This document shows positions 8,872 to 19,400 of a stretch of DNA of 47,270 bases, piece after piece. The position numbers and the translations under genes are program-made. Within the stretch, counting starts at the first letter, position 1. The number at the start of each line of letters is the position of its first letter. Source of the DNA: Eubacteriales Family XIII. Incertae Sedis bacterium. Lineage in GTDB: Bacteria > Bacillota > Clostridia > Peptostreptococcales > Anaerovoracaceae. Below the pieces are notes generated by a model. It was not told where the DNA came from. It did no database searches and worked only from the letters and a program-made list of their open reading frames with translations. The DNA is taken from assembly GCA_031264295.1 (NCBI GenBank), contig JAISED010000020.1, positions 1 to 47,270 on the forward strand. The letters are read 5' to 3'.

Positions 8872-9939
8872 ATGAAAAAGTTCTTTGTAACCATCCTGGC
8901 GCCGGCAATGATTGCGGCCTTGCTTGTGTTACTTGTTACCGGTTGCGGAACGAAGGCGGAAGATACCGCGTCTCCCGCCGATCCGGCGGCCGAATCGGCG
9001 GAAAGCTCGGAAGCGAACCCCGAAGACGCGTCGCCGGAAATTGAACCGGTGACGATCCGTCTTGGAGGACTCAAAGGGCCCACATCCATGGGCATGGTCA
9101 AACTATTGAAGGACGCCGGCGAAGGCGCGTCTTTCAACACGTATGAATTCACAATCGCGGGTTCCGCTGATGAGGTGACGCCGAAGCTCATAAACGGCGA
9201 ACTCGACATTGCGGCAGTTCCCGCGAATCTCGCCTCCGTGCTTTACAACAACACGGACGGCAAGATAAAACTGCTCGCGATCAACACCTTGGGCGTTCTC
9301 TATATCGTCGAGAACGGCGAAAGCATCTCGAACCTTGCGGATCTGAAAGGCAAGACCATATATGCGACGGGGCGCGGCTCTACGCCCGAATATGTGCTGA
9401 GTTACTTGCTTGAGAAGAACGGCATCGACCCCGAAAATGACATCACCATCGAATGGAAAGCCGAGCCGACAGAGGTCGTTTCGCTTATGGCCGGGGACAA
9501 GGGAAGCATCGCAATGATGCCGCAGCCCTATGTGACTGTGGCGCAGGGCGCGATAGAAGATCTTCGGATTGCTGCGGATCTCACAAAGGAATGGGATGCG
9601 CTCGGGAGCGGCAGTGCGCTTATTACGGGTGTTCTCGTTGTCCGCAGCGGCTTTGCGGACGAATACCCGGCTCAGGTCGCGAAGTTCCTCGAGGAATATA
9701 AGGCGTCAACCGAATATGTCAACGCGAACACGACGGAGGCGTCCGTCCTCATCGAAGAGTTTGATATCGTTAAAGCCGCCGTCGCCGAAAAAGCGCTGCC
9801 TTACTGCAATATCACATTCATTGACGGTGCTGATATGAAGGCCGCCATGCAGGGTTATCTGAATGTGCTTTACGACAGAAATCCGCAGTCTGTAGGCGGA
9901 AGCCTCCCGAGCGGCGATTTTTACTATGGCGCGCAATAA
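8872..9939 (+). CDS. ABC transporter substrate-binding lipoprotein (NMT1/TauA/SsuA type)
   Basis: 355 residues. A lipoprotein signal peptide ends in the lipobox LVTGC (C25), followed by an Ala/Ser/Glu-rich tether to about residue 60. The body has the features of COG0715 periplasmic-binding type 2 proteins: an early GGLKGPTSMGMVKLL segment, INGELDIAAVPANLA, LADLKGKTIYATGRGSTPEYVLSYLL and later FADEYPAQVAKFLEEY. These proteins capture nitrate, sulfonates, taurine, aromatic acids or thiamine precursors. No catabolic gene lies next to it, so the ligand stays open. It is first in a three-gene operon with permease and ATPase directly behind. Confidence 0.85.
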   Translation: MKKFFVTILAPAMIAALLVLLVTGCGTKAEDTASPADPAAESAESSEANPEDASPEIEPVTIRLGGLKGPTSMGMVKLLKDAGEGASFNTYEFTIAGSADEVTPKLINGELDIAAVPANLASVLYNNTDGKIKLLAINTLGVLYIVENGESISNLADLKGKTIYATGRGSTPEYVLSYLLEKNGIDPENDITIEWKAEPTEVVSLMAGDKGSIAMMPQPYVTVAQGAIEDLRIAADLTKEWDALGSGSALITGVLVVRSGFADEYPAQVAKFLEEYKASTEYVNANTTEASVLIEEFDIVKAAVAEKALPYCNITFIDGADMKAAMQGYLNVLYDRNPQSVGGSLPSGDFYYGAQ

Positions 9940-9958
9940 GGTTCTGAGAGAGGCAGTG

Positions 9959-10699
9959 ATGAGAGCCGCAGCAATACTCGCGGCGCTCTTGTTGTGGCAG
10001 GCGGCGGCTCTTTTTTTGAACCAACGCATTCTGCTCGTGGGTCCCGTCGATGTGCTAAAGGAGCTTGCCCGTCAAGCGCCCCGACCAGATTTTTGGCTGA
10101 CCGTATGGTTCTCGCTAAGGCGCATATTCTTGGGCTTTTTTCTCGCGCTCTCCGTAGGGATGCTGCTGGCGGCCTTGAGTTACCGCTTCAAAGTGTTTAA
10201 GGTGATGATCCGGCCGTACCTGTCAATAATCAAAGCGACGCCGGTCGCCTCGATCATCATTCTGATCCTGATATTCATGAACTCGCGGAACCTGTCGCTT
10301 ATCGTTTCCTTCCTGATCGTCCTCCCGGTCGTGTACGCGAACATCCTTGAGGGGCTTTATCATACGGACGGAAAGCTCATCGAGATGGCCGGCGTATTTC
10401 ATGCGGGTCTGCGTAAGCGCATCATGTTCATATATCTGCCGCAACTGAAACCATATCTGATCTCGGCGTGCACGGCGTCCATAGGAATGGCGTGGAAGTC
10501 CGGAACTGCGGCGGAGGTCATCGGCATCCCGAAGGGATCCATAGGCGAGCGGTTGTATGAGGCCAAGATTTATCTGAACTCAAGCGAGCTTTTTGCTTGG
10601 ACCCTGGCCATTATCGTATTGAGCATATCCGTTGAAAAGCTGGTGCTTTGGCTGATCGCCAAGTCATACAGCGCGTTAACGTCCGAGGGGAGGTCATAA
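9959..10699 (+). CDS. ABC transporter permease (TauC/SsuC family)
   Basis: 246 residues from the ATG at 9959, chosen because AGAGAGG (9947-9953) stands 5 nt before it. An ATG at 9926 is in frame, adds 11 residues and overlaps the lipoprotein gene by 14 nt, but lacks an SD. About six membrane segments are visible, starting with AAAILAALLLWQAAALFL. The EAA loop that contacts the ATPase is seen around EMAGVFHAGLRKRIMFIYLP, and GMAWKSGTAAEVIG matches the binding-protein-dependent transport signature. The stop overlaps the next start as TAATG (10697-10701), indicating translational coupling. Confidence 0.85.
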   Translation: MRAAAILAALLLWQAAALFLNQRILLVGPVDVLKELARQAPRPDFWLTVWFSLRRIFLGFFLALSVGMLLAALSYRFKVFKVMIRPYLSIIKATPVASIIILILIFMNSRNLSLIVSFLIVLPVVYANILEGLYHTDGKLIEMAGVFHAGLRKRIMFIYLPQLKPYLISACTASIGMAWKSGTAAEVIGIPKGSIGERLYEAKIYLNSSELFAWTLAIIVLSISVEKLVLWLIAKSYSALTSEGRS

Positions 10700-11292
10700 T
10701 GGATGATATTCGCGTCGTGAACCTGAATAAGGCGTTTGGAACCCATATTGTCTTCGAAAATACGACTGTGCGATTCTCCGCCGGAAAACGCAGCGTTGTT
10801 ATGGGCGAGTCGGGCTGTGGGAAGACGACATTGCTGCGCATTCTCATGGGACTTGAGCCGCGTGACTCGGGGGAGATCGCGGGGACGCCCAAATACATAA
10901 GCGCCGTATTCCAAGAAGACAGGCTTCTTGAGGAATTCAGCGCCGTGTCAAACATTGCCTTTGCGGCGGATAAGGACGTAACAAATGAAATTATCTTCCG
11001 CCATCTTGCGGAGCTTGGCCTTCGGGAAAGCGCCCTGCAAAGCGTCGGCGAGTTGAGCGGGGGCATGAAGCGCAGGGTTGCGATCGCGCGCGCCATGCTC
11101 GCAAAAAAGGAATTGCTGCTTCTGGATGAACCGTTCAAAGGGCTTGATGACCAAAACCGGGATCGGACGGCGGAATACATCAAGCGTAACAGCGACGGCG
11201 TCACAACGATCATCGTCACGCATGATATGGACGAGGTCGCCCTAATGGACGCGGCCTTGATCCGTATGGGTAATTACTCAAACAAGGCGTGA
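10699..11292 (+). CDS. ABC transporter ATP-binding protein (short TauB/SsuB type)
   Basis: 197 residues. ATG 10699 has a strong SD, GGGGAGGT (10687-10694), and is coupled to the permease stop. All nucleotide-binding motifs are present: Walker A GESGCGKTT, Q-loop in AVFQEDRLLEEF, signature LSGGMKRR, Walker B LLLLDEP and switch His in IIVTHD. Usual family members are about 240-260 residues, so this is a minimal version that ends soon after the H-loop. It powers the importer encoded upstream. It converges with the minus-strand gene ending at 11367. Confidence 0.87.
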   Translation: MDDIRVVNLNKAFGTHIVFENTTVRFSAGKRSVVMGESGCGKTTLLRILMGLEPRDSGEIAGTPKYISAVFQEDRLLEEFSAVSNIAFAADKDVTNEIIFRHLAELGLRESALQSVGELSGGMKRRVAIARAMLAKKELLLLDEPFKGLDDQNRDRTAEYIKRNSDGVTTIIVTHDMDEVALMDAALIRMGNYSNKA

Positions 11293-11305
11293 TTTTTATC
11301 AATCC

Positions 11306-11363
11306 CGGAACTTACCAATCTCGGAACCTGAGCCTCATACCGGAACCTGCCCCCGTCTCGGAA
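11306..11363. repeat. Four short CGGAA(C/G)(C/T)T repeats between convergent genes
   Basis: CGGAA-type motifs begin at 11306, 11322, 11341 and 11359, at spacings of 16, 19 and 18 bp, and nearly fill the gap between the two convergent genes. No T-tract terminator is evident. The function is unknown. Confidence 0.4.
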
Positions 11364-11366
11364 GCT

Positions 11367-13079
11367 CTAAAAATCTTCTAAGGTCTCCCTTGTTATGTCT
11401 TGAATCACAGCGATTTCAGAATGCGCCTGCGCGATGGCATCCGTTATATTTGTTGTTTTCGTGTTGATCGCTGTGATCGACTCGGCCGCCGCGCTTGAAA
11501 TTTCGTCTGTTCGGGAAACGGTTTGTTTTGATTTGTTGGCAAGCGACTTCACTTCCTGCGCCACCACGGCGAAACCCTTTCCGTGCTCGCCCGCTCTGGC
11601 CGCTTCTATGGACGCGTTTAATGAAAGAATATTGATCTGCTGAGAAATCAATGATATATCCCTTGACATCTTGCTGAATTGTTGTATCACCTCATTGATG
11701 TGATCGATGGAACCGACAATCTCATCCGACATTACACCTATGCTCGAAATATCAGCCATGATCTTATCTATGTTTTCGAGGTTTATCTTTGACAGATTCA
11801 CAATCTTATCAGAGGCCGACTGAATGGTGTCCTTCTCATTTTGTATGCAGTTGGCCGGTATATCATAACCGATCGCGATTCTTCGAGCCATATCGCGGCA
11901 GGAGTCGGAGCCGCAGGCGCCGCAATCGAAGGTCCTCTTCTCCTCGGTCAGCTTGCCGAGGGCAATAAACACTTCCTCTATTTGAGCATCTGTCACTTCG
12001 TTTCGCGCAATTTTTTTCGACGTGTAGCTCCGCAAAAAATCATTGAGCCGAAGCGTCTCGTCATATTTTTGATAAAGCGCGTCATATTGTGATCTGTCGG
12101 GATCGAACATCACGTTTTTCCTGTTTCTCTCCATAATCGAGCCCACTTCAAAGCGGCTGCGCTTGTGCGCGCAACCCGTTCCGATATTGCAGCCATCGGG
12201 GCAGTTCAATACGTCAAATATGGCGGGAAGGTCGCTCTCCTGCTGCTTTGCAAACAACTCCAACGCGTCATAGACGACGCCCTGTCCCTCCGACTGATCG
12301 ATGCGCAGTTGTTTTCCGAGATAGTATTCAACATTTTCCTTCAGGCCGCCCGGCATGGGGAAAATGCGCCCGAGCGCCGATTCTTCATGATCGAAGTCCG
12401 ATTGCTGCGCCGGCAACATGATATTATTGTTTATAATATAATCGTACAGTTTTTTTAATGTCACGTTGTAGTGAACGTAACCCGTGTCCTCAAATTCATG
12501 CGATTTCGCTATGCAGGGGGAAATCGCGGCGATTCTGTCATTGACGCCGCAATACTTTTTCATATAAACAGCGGTGCACAGCATGGGACTCTGCACGGGC
12601 GACAGATATTTTATCAGATACGGTACATGCAGCAATATATAATTTACAATGGCGGGGCAGGGTTGTGTGATAACCGATTTCGGCTTATTCCTTTGAATGA
12701 ATCGTATGTACGCCCATACGCATATATCGGCGCCCAGAGACACGTCGTAGATTTTTTTGGCGCCCATATTCCGCAGCCACGCAAGCACTCTGCCGCCATC
12801 AAACTCATTCGTGCGCATGGCCGGCGCCGCAAACACCGAAATGGGCACTCCGTTTTTCAAATCGCGCAGAAACTGCTCGGTATCATCCTCATAATCCCGC
12901 GCGTCGTGATGGCAAGCCTCTATACAAGCGCCGCAAGCGATGCACCTCTCGTGGTTTATCCTGACCTTTATCTGGTCTTCATCCTTGTATGTGATGTTTG
13001 CGCCTACCATCGGGCAAGCACGCACACATTTGTTGCAGCCGACACATAAGGACTCGTCATTCACAATCAACTTTCGCAT
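11367..13079 (-). CDS. Soluble [FeFe]-hydrogenase-like sensor fused to a chemoreceptor signalling domain
   Basis: 570 residues. Start ATG 13079 has GGAG 9 nt upstream; a TTG at 13094 has no SD. Residues 10-60 form a 2x[4Fe-4S] ferredoxin domain (C12, C15, C18, C22; C46, C49, C52, C56). Residues about 78-310 are the H-cluster domain, with ligands C141 (TQPCPA), C189 (SPCIAK) and C293/C297 (NCPDGC). The residue matching the catalytic proton-relay Cys of TSCCP enzymes is P140. Residues 386-411 carry an FeS motif, C-x2-C-x4-C-x16-C. Residues about 420-570 are a short methyl-accepting signalling hairpin with tip [20 protein letters not shown]. There are no membrane segments. It is probably an H2 or redox sensor feeding the chemotaxis kinase or another partner; catalytic H2 turnover is unlikely. 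Confidence 0.88.
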   Translation of the reverse strand: MRKLIVNDESLCVGCNKCVRACPMVGANITYKDEDQIKVRINHERCIACGACIEACHHDARDYEDDTEQFLRDLKNGVPISVFAAPAMRTNEFDGGRVLAWLRNMGAKKIYDVSLGADICVWAYIRFIQRNKPKSVITQPCPAIVNYILLHVPYLIKYLSPVQSPMLCTAVYMKKYCGVNDRIAAISPCIAKSHEFEDTGYVHYNVTLKKLYDYIINNNIMLPAQQSDFDHEESALGRIFPMPGGLKENVEYYLGKQLRIDQSEGQGVVYDALELFAKQQESDLPAIFDVLNCPDGCNIGTGCAHKRSRFEVGSIMERNRKNVMFDPDRSQYDALYQKYDETLRLNDFLRSYTSKKIARNEVTDAQIEEVFIALGKLTEEKRTFDCGACGSDSCRDMARRIAIGYDIPANCIQNEKDTIQSASDKIVNLSKINLENIDKIMADISSIGVMSDEIVGSIDHINEVIQQFSKMSRDISLISQQINILSLNASIEAARAGEHGKGFAVVAQEVKSLANKSKQTVSRTDEISSAAAESITAINTKTTNITDAIAQAHSEIAVIQDITRETLEDF

Positions 13080-13133
13080 TTGCAGTTTCTCCAATAATCA
13101 GTTGTTTTTTGCTGATTTTCCTTCTTTTATAAC

Positions 13134-13162
13134 ATTATAACACTAAAAACCGGGAGAAACAA
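13134..13162 (-). promoter_or_regulatory. Promoter of the hydrogenase-like sensor gene (minus strand)
   Basis: Read on the minus strand: TTGTTT (13162-13157), a 17-bp spacer and TATAAT (13139-13134) with TGT before it (extended -10). It fires about 45 nt upstream of the ATG at 13079 and diverges from the promoter at 13350. Confidence 0.7.
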
Positions 13163-13292
13163 TAGATTTTCATCGTTGAAGATGACTTTTTGTTCAAAAT
13201 CCAGGATTATTTGAAGAACTTTTGCCCATTCGCTTCATTGAATGCCAACGCAACACTCCATAATTGATTTTGCATCATATTGCGCCAATTGG
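13163..13292. other. Divergent intergenic region, upstream half
   Basis: The 358-bp gap between the divergent genes at 13079 and 13438 holds a promoter for each (13134-13162 minus, 13350-13378 plus) and a tandem repeat (13293-13338). Bases 13163-13292 are AT-rich and show no ORF or hairpin I can support. Confidence 0.4.
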
Positions 13293-13338
13293 TTGCGCGT
13301 ACTTTGCGAATTTACTTGCGCGCACTTTTGCGATTTTT
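13293..13338 (+). promoter_or_regulatory. Tandem 23-bp repeats just upstream of the promoter of the 3330-residue surface protein
   Basis: TTGCGCG(T/C)ACTTT(T)GCGA followed by a T-rich tail occurs at 13293 and again at 13316, ending 11 bp before the -35 box. A third partial TTGCGCCA lies at 13280. Repeats offset by about two helical turns next to a -35 box look like an activator or repressor site. No cognate regulator is identifiable here. Confidence 0.55.
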
Positions 13339-13349
13339 TTAATAAGTTT

Positions 13350-13378
13350 TTGACATTACTGGCGCACTATGATATATT
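13350..13378 (+). promoter_or_regulatory. Strong sigma-A promoter of the giant surface protein
   Basis: Consensus TTGACA (13350-13355), a 17-bp spacer and TATATT (13373-13378). The predicted transcript starts near 13385, giving a leader of about 50 nt with the SD AGGGGAGG (13423-13430). Confidence 0.85.
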
Positions 13379-13437
13379 GTACCCGTAGGTTGTATTCTAT
13401 TTGTTGATTTGAACATAATTTCAGGGGAGGTTCTATT

Positions 13438-16400
13438 ATGAAAAGATTGAAAAAGTTTTCTGCTATTGTTCTTTCCTTTTGCTTGATACTGACGTCTGTC
13501 GTATTACCGCCGGGAGCGGTTTTCGCGGCGGGCGGGGACGGTATCGGCGATGATTTCCAGGACAGAATAGAGGTCTTGGTGGCGGCGGACGCCGCGGCGA
13601 ATAACCTGAATCTGACAGGCGCCGGCGAGCTTCTGCGTCAGGCTCTTGAGAAGAAGGGTGTTAACGGCAGCCTGTTAAGCGTCAACACCACAAATGTAAG
13701 TTATATTGATGAGAGTTTCGACTGGATACGCGTCGATCATACGCATGTGGAGTCGATGAGCGCGATCAGCGACGACAGTCTTAACAGAGTACAATATTAC
13801 AATGACCGGTATGTCACAAAGCTGGATGAGACCCATATAGTCTACGAAGGTAAGTCGATCCGGTTCCTCGGATACGGCGTTCCGGCGTACAAGGACTTTT
13901 TATTCATGCCTAACAGTGCGCCGAACAACAAGGTCTTCTCATTTACGCTGGACGAGTCGTTAATCGACACCCATACCATAGAGGGTTTCGGCTTCCTGTT
14001 TAACGCCGACTATCGCTTGGTCGACGGCAAGCGGACGCTGAGCGGCTATATGATGGTGATGGATACCTCTCAGGCGCGATTATATCAGCTTGATAGCATC
14101 AACGTAGACGCTATGGCGGATGCAGGCGATAATAATAAAACATTCCTGACGGCAGCTAATAACGGCGACGCGGATTGGGGCGGCAGGGTTACGCTGCTTA
14201 CATCCGCAGCGAAACCCTCAGGCAAGCTGCATCATCTGAGACTGGTGGCCTCGCCGGATAGCGCGTCATTCTACGCTTTTACCGATAACACATATAGCGT
14301 GCTTAGACAGCAGATTATAGCGCCGACTGCGCTGCCCGCCGCGCCGACTAGTTATGGCTTCGGACCGATAGCCGCATATACCAGTCATAGCTGCAGCGTT
14401 CAGACGAACATAGTCATGAGCGATCTCAAGATGTCGACGGACGATTCGAATTCCTTGACTGAGGTGATAAGAAGCGCGAAATGGACTTATCCGGACTCGA
14501 TTCGCGTCATAGCCAACGTCGATAACGACGGGGTCACGGACTTGAACGCCACATTGGACTTGTCGACTATATTGTATTACCTGAATCACAATGATGTGCA
14601 TTACGCCGGTTGGGGCGTCAATAATGAGATCAAAGGCAGTTCGGCTTTCGCGACTGTGAAGGAGCAGGCCGAAGCGCTGGTGACGCAGAACAATGACAAG
14701 GGGCTGTTTATAGACCGGAGCGTTCCGGGGGAAGCGAGCCTTGAAACCCTCGAGCAGGGTATAGAGAAGCTTGCGGACTACATATACGGCGTCATTCAGG
14801 AGCGCGGCGCCGAAAAACCCGCAGCGCCCAAGCTTTCCGCGGGCATAGCCGGAGAAACGGCCACGGTGACTGTAACCGATACTGTAACATCTGCGGGCAA
14901 TCCCATATCGGATTATAGCTGGTCGCTCATGGATGTGGATTCAGGACAATGGATCCCCCAGACGGCGGATGGCAACACATTTTCATTTGCATTGGGAGAC
15001 AATAAGCACTATTTCACGCGCGTGCAGGTGAAAGATTCCGTGACGGGACTCGTCAGCGAACAGGCGGTCATCTACATAACCTCGGCGCACGTTCCCCCGC
15101 TGGCGGAGTTCAACACGAGCGACAATGAAATATGGCCTGAGGAACAGTTGATTCCGGACGCGAACACAAGCACCGTGATCATCGCCCGCGATCAGTCATA
15201 TAATCCGTCATACCGCGCTATAAGCGAATGGGAGTGGGAAGTATATCGCGGCAGTGAGAAGCGGGACGAGCTTTCACGCATATATACGGCGCCGGTGGAT
15301 TCTGTCAGCTTTGATTTCGCGTCGCAGCCCCCGGGGAAGTATTCTATAAGACTGCGCGTCAAGGGCGAGGATGAACTCTGGTCGTCCGCATACACGCAGG
15401 ACATATCTATATACGGAAAAAGCGAATCCATATCGCTTGAAAAAACGACGCAGATCAGCGACGCAGGATATACTCTGTACACGCCGCCGCTGAATGTGGC
15501 GGCCATACTGCGGGAGCAGGCGGGGAACCTGTCCGACTTCCGCACATTGCGCAGAGCGCCTGACGGAACGGTGGACATAGGCTTTTGGAACGCGATTAAC
15601 GGCGGCGCGGCTCAGGTGGATTTCAATCTGGACGGCGGAGAATATGAACTCTTCGTTCAGGTGCTGGGGGCGGACAACAGGGTCAGCACGCAGTCTCTGG
15701 GGCAGTATAGCTCTATGCTGGATGAGAGTGATACAAGTGCGCCTGTTGTAACAGGACTCGATCCGGGCGCAGGCTCCATTATATCCGATAGTTTGCGTCT
15801 GATCGCCTCCGCGAAGGACGACAAAAAGCTCTACCGCATTGTGACGGAGTACAAAGGCGGCGACGGAGAGTGGACGGAAACAGGGAATTATTTGAGTGAA
15901 AAGGCCGAGGACAACGCTTCGGTATATATAGACATAAGCGGGGTGTCCGACTTCGTTGATGTCAGAACCTACGCCTTAGATAGAAACCTCAATAAGAGTG
16001 AGTATTTCGAAGCGCGTTATCAGATAGACCGCGAGAAACCTGTGATAAGCGATTTCAGCGCATCGGCGAGCGGCAGAAACACCATAAATTGGTCTGTCGA
16101 AGCCACCGACAATTATTTCGTTGACAGCATTGTCGTGGAATATTCAGTGAACGGCAGGAGCTTCGAGAAACTGTTCGAGAAGGATTTCGCGGCGCCCGCG
16201 CGCAAGATCAAAGAGGACGGAAGCTTTGACGCGGTCTCGCTTCCCGACGGTGAATACAAGCTTCGCGCCATGGTGGTCGACCGGGCGGGCAATCGCAGCA
16301 TGGTGAGCGTGGAGCAGACCTTCGAGCTTGACGGCGCCAGACCCGGCATATCCCTCATATCGCCGGCGAACAAGTCATATATAACAGGAGCTGTCACGTT

Positions 16401-19400
16401 CAAGGTATATTCCAATGATAATATGGGTCTTTCAAAGATAGAACTTCAATACTCGTTGGATCAAGAGACGTGGAAGACTGCGGATGCAGAAAAGCCGGCT
16501 AGCGGGAAGAGCGGTGAAACCGACTTCGATTTCAACACATCGGTGCTTGACGATAATGGAAAACCGTTTGGCGGCACAATCTATATTCGCGCGATAGCCT
16601 ATGACAGCGCGGGTAATGTGAGCGACGGAACGCCTGTGTACAGCTACACAGTAGACTCCACCATGCCGGATGCGCCCGGCGGCTTTGTTATAAGCGAAAG
16701 CGCGGCGCATATCTATCTCGAATGGGATCCGCCCGCTGAGACGGAGGACGACTTCGCCGGATTCAGACTGTACAGAGCAGAGATGGGCGAAGACGGCGCG
16801 CCGGGAACATTTTCTAAGATATTTGAAACGAGCAACTACATCGGCTACTTCGATAAGACGGTGGAGCAGGATATAAGATATTACTATTATCTTACGGCGA
16901 TAGATATGGCAGGCAATGAGAGCCGGGGCACGAATGTATTGTCGGCTGTTCCGACGGCGGATGTTCAGGCGCCTTCAGTATATTCATATTATCCGAATGC
17001 AAACGCCCGCATTCGCCCGAACGCGGCTATAACAGCCAGTCTGGTGGACAATGTCAGGCTCGCGAGCGCGGAGCTTCTGTACAGGACGGATGCAGGCCAA
17101 GGCTGGAATAATTTGGAAACTGCGGCTCTCTCGAAGGGTTCTGAAATCGCAAGCTTCAGCAACTGGGCTTCGGCATTGACGGACGGCGAATATGAATTCG
17201 GACTCCGCCTCACAGACGCCAAGGGCAATGTATCGGATGTGACGGTCTTCCGCTATACGGTGGACAGCGTCGCGCCTGCGGACAGAACTTTGACCGGGGT
17301 AAACGGCAGTCTTAGGGCCGGAGCGAGTTGGGGCGAAGACCCATCCGAGACGGATATTGCCGGTTATAAGGTATATGTGGCGACTGCCGCGGACGGCAGC
17401 TACACCTATGCCGGCAATGCCATGAAGGGAACACTTTCCTTCATGACCGGAAATGTAGATCCGGGGACTTACTGGATCAAGGTTGTGACATACGACTCCG
17501 CGGGTAATGAGAGCGCCGGGGTTGTGACCGAGGCGGAGGCCATACTCTACGACGACGAGCCGCCTGTGCCGGTGATCACCGCTCAGGAGAACACCGTCGT
17601 GGGCTATGCTACGGACTTATCGGCCGCAGCCTCATCGGACAACGACAGGATAGTCGCGGGTTCGTGGGATTTCGGCGACGGAACGGCAGTCGGCGACGGG
17701 ATCAGCGTAAAGCACACATACGCGGAGGCGGGTAAGTATACAGTCACTTTGACGGTAAGCGATCGCAAGGGCAATTCCGCTTCGATCACAAAGGATATCA
17801 TTGTGCATGGTAAGGACGGCGACTGGGCTGTCATCAACGTCACAGTTCAGGGACGCGATAGCGCCGGTGCGCCTGCCGCAGCCGCGAACGCCACGGTGAT
17901 GATCGCCAACGGCGACGAGGAGATGACTCCCGTGCTGACCGACGGCGAGGGCAAGGTGTCCCTCGTGGTTCCGCGCAGCGGCAATACGAGCATAACCGGT
18001 TACAAGAAGGATTTCGAGCTTACAACTACAACGATAAATACCCAAAGCGGCGCTCAGAGTGAGTTTGACAGTGTCATAGTCATGAACCGCAGCGATTATC
18101 TCGTGGGCAAACTCACTGTGGAACGCATGACGCTGGATGAAATAATACAGGCGGGCATAGATGTAAACGATCCCGCTAACCAGTTTGTTTGGGAATTTAC
18201 AATAGTCCTCGAATTCGAGGGCGTTAAATACACCAGACCCTATTATGTGAACCAGGACGGCTATATCGGCGGCGGAGGCGGCTGGGGCTACGGCGGCGGA
18301 GGCGGCTGGGGCTGGGGTTATGGCGGCGGAAGCGGGGGCGGCGGATGGCCTGTGTTCATACCTTCGCAGGATCCGAGCATTCCGCCCGCAGTGGCATACA
18401 TGCTCATTTACGGCGATGTTCACTGGCTGAAGGAGTTTTTCATGGTTCAGCTGGATCTGATCAACTACGCGCCCGGCGAACTCTACCTTGAGGATATGCA
18501 GGCGGTGCTGAACCTGCCGGAAGACGGACTATCATTGGCGCCGACCCCGGTACCCCAGAGCGAGCTTATCGACATAGGCGTTATAGCGGGCGACGGCGGT
18601 GCGGCCGGTGCGAATTGGATAATAAGAGGCGACAAGCAGGGCGAATACCCGCTTTCAGCCACCGTAAGCGGGAAATGGGCGGACGGCGTACCGATCACGA
18701 AGACATTTGAGGCGCAGGAACCCGTGAAGGTATGGGCCGGCAGCGCGCTTCACATGTACGTAACAGCGGACGACAAGGCCTTCCCCGGGACGCCGTATAA
18801 CGTGGACTTTGAGCTGGTCAATGAATCCGATATAACGCTTTACAATGTTGAGTTCAATATAGAAGGCGGGACGCTTCTGCCTTCGTATACATATGACAAC
18901 GTTGAAAACGCGCCGGGCGCCCTCGTGGGCGGCAGCACGGCTTTCGTAACGGAGTTGGCGCCGGGACAGTCGCTTAAGGCCTCGTTTACGATGGGCTTCG
19001 GCGGCAGCTTCGTAGACGATGAATTGATATATTATCTGCAGAGAGCCTTTGCGTTTACGAGGGGCGGCAGCAATACGACGGTTCCGGTGAGCTTCTCATT
19101 CAGACCGGTAATACCTCCGCCGGAGGTGATTGCCGAAACCGGCAGCATATTAGTATACACATACGACAAGGATAACAACATAATACCCGTCGGCGGCGCA
19201 TTGCTTACCTCAGAGGACGGCACTGCCTGGCAGGCGGACAGCGGCGGTCTGATCAGACCGAATCTCCCGAAGGGCTATAACAAGCTCATGACCATTACAA
19301 AGAGCGGATATGAACCATTTTCCCTCAAGTACGCGTTTATGAAGGAGCAAGGGCTTATATATCTGGCGCCTATAGGCGGCGATCCGAGCCAGCCGGAGGG

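Noticed and set aside
18258..18352. Gly/Trp-rich tract as a frameshift artefact
   Set aside because: Frame and protein character are consistent before and after the tract, and the repeat follows a regular codon pattern.
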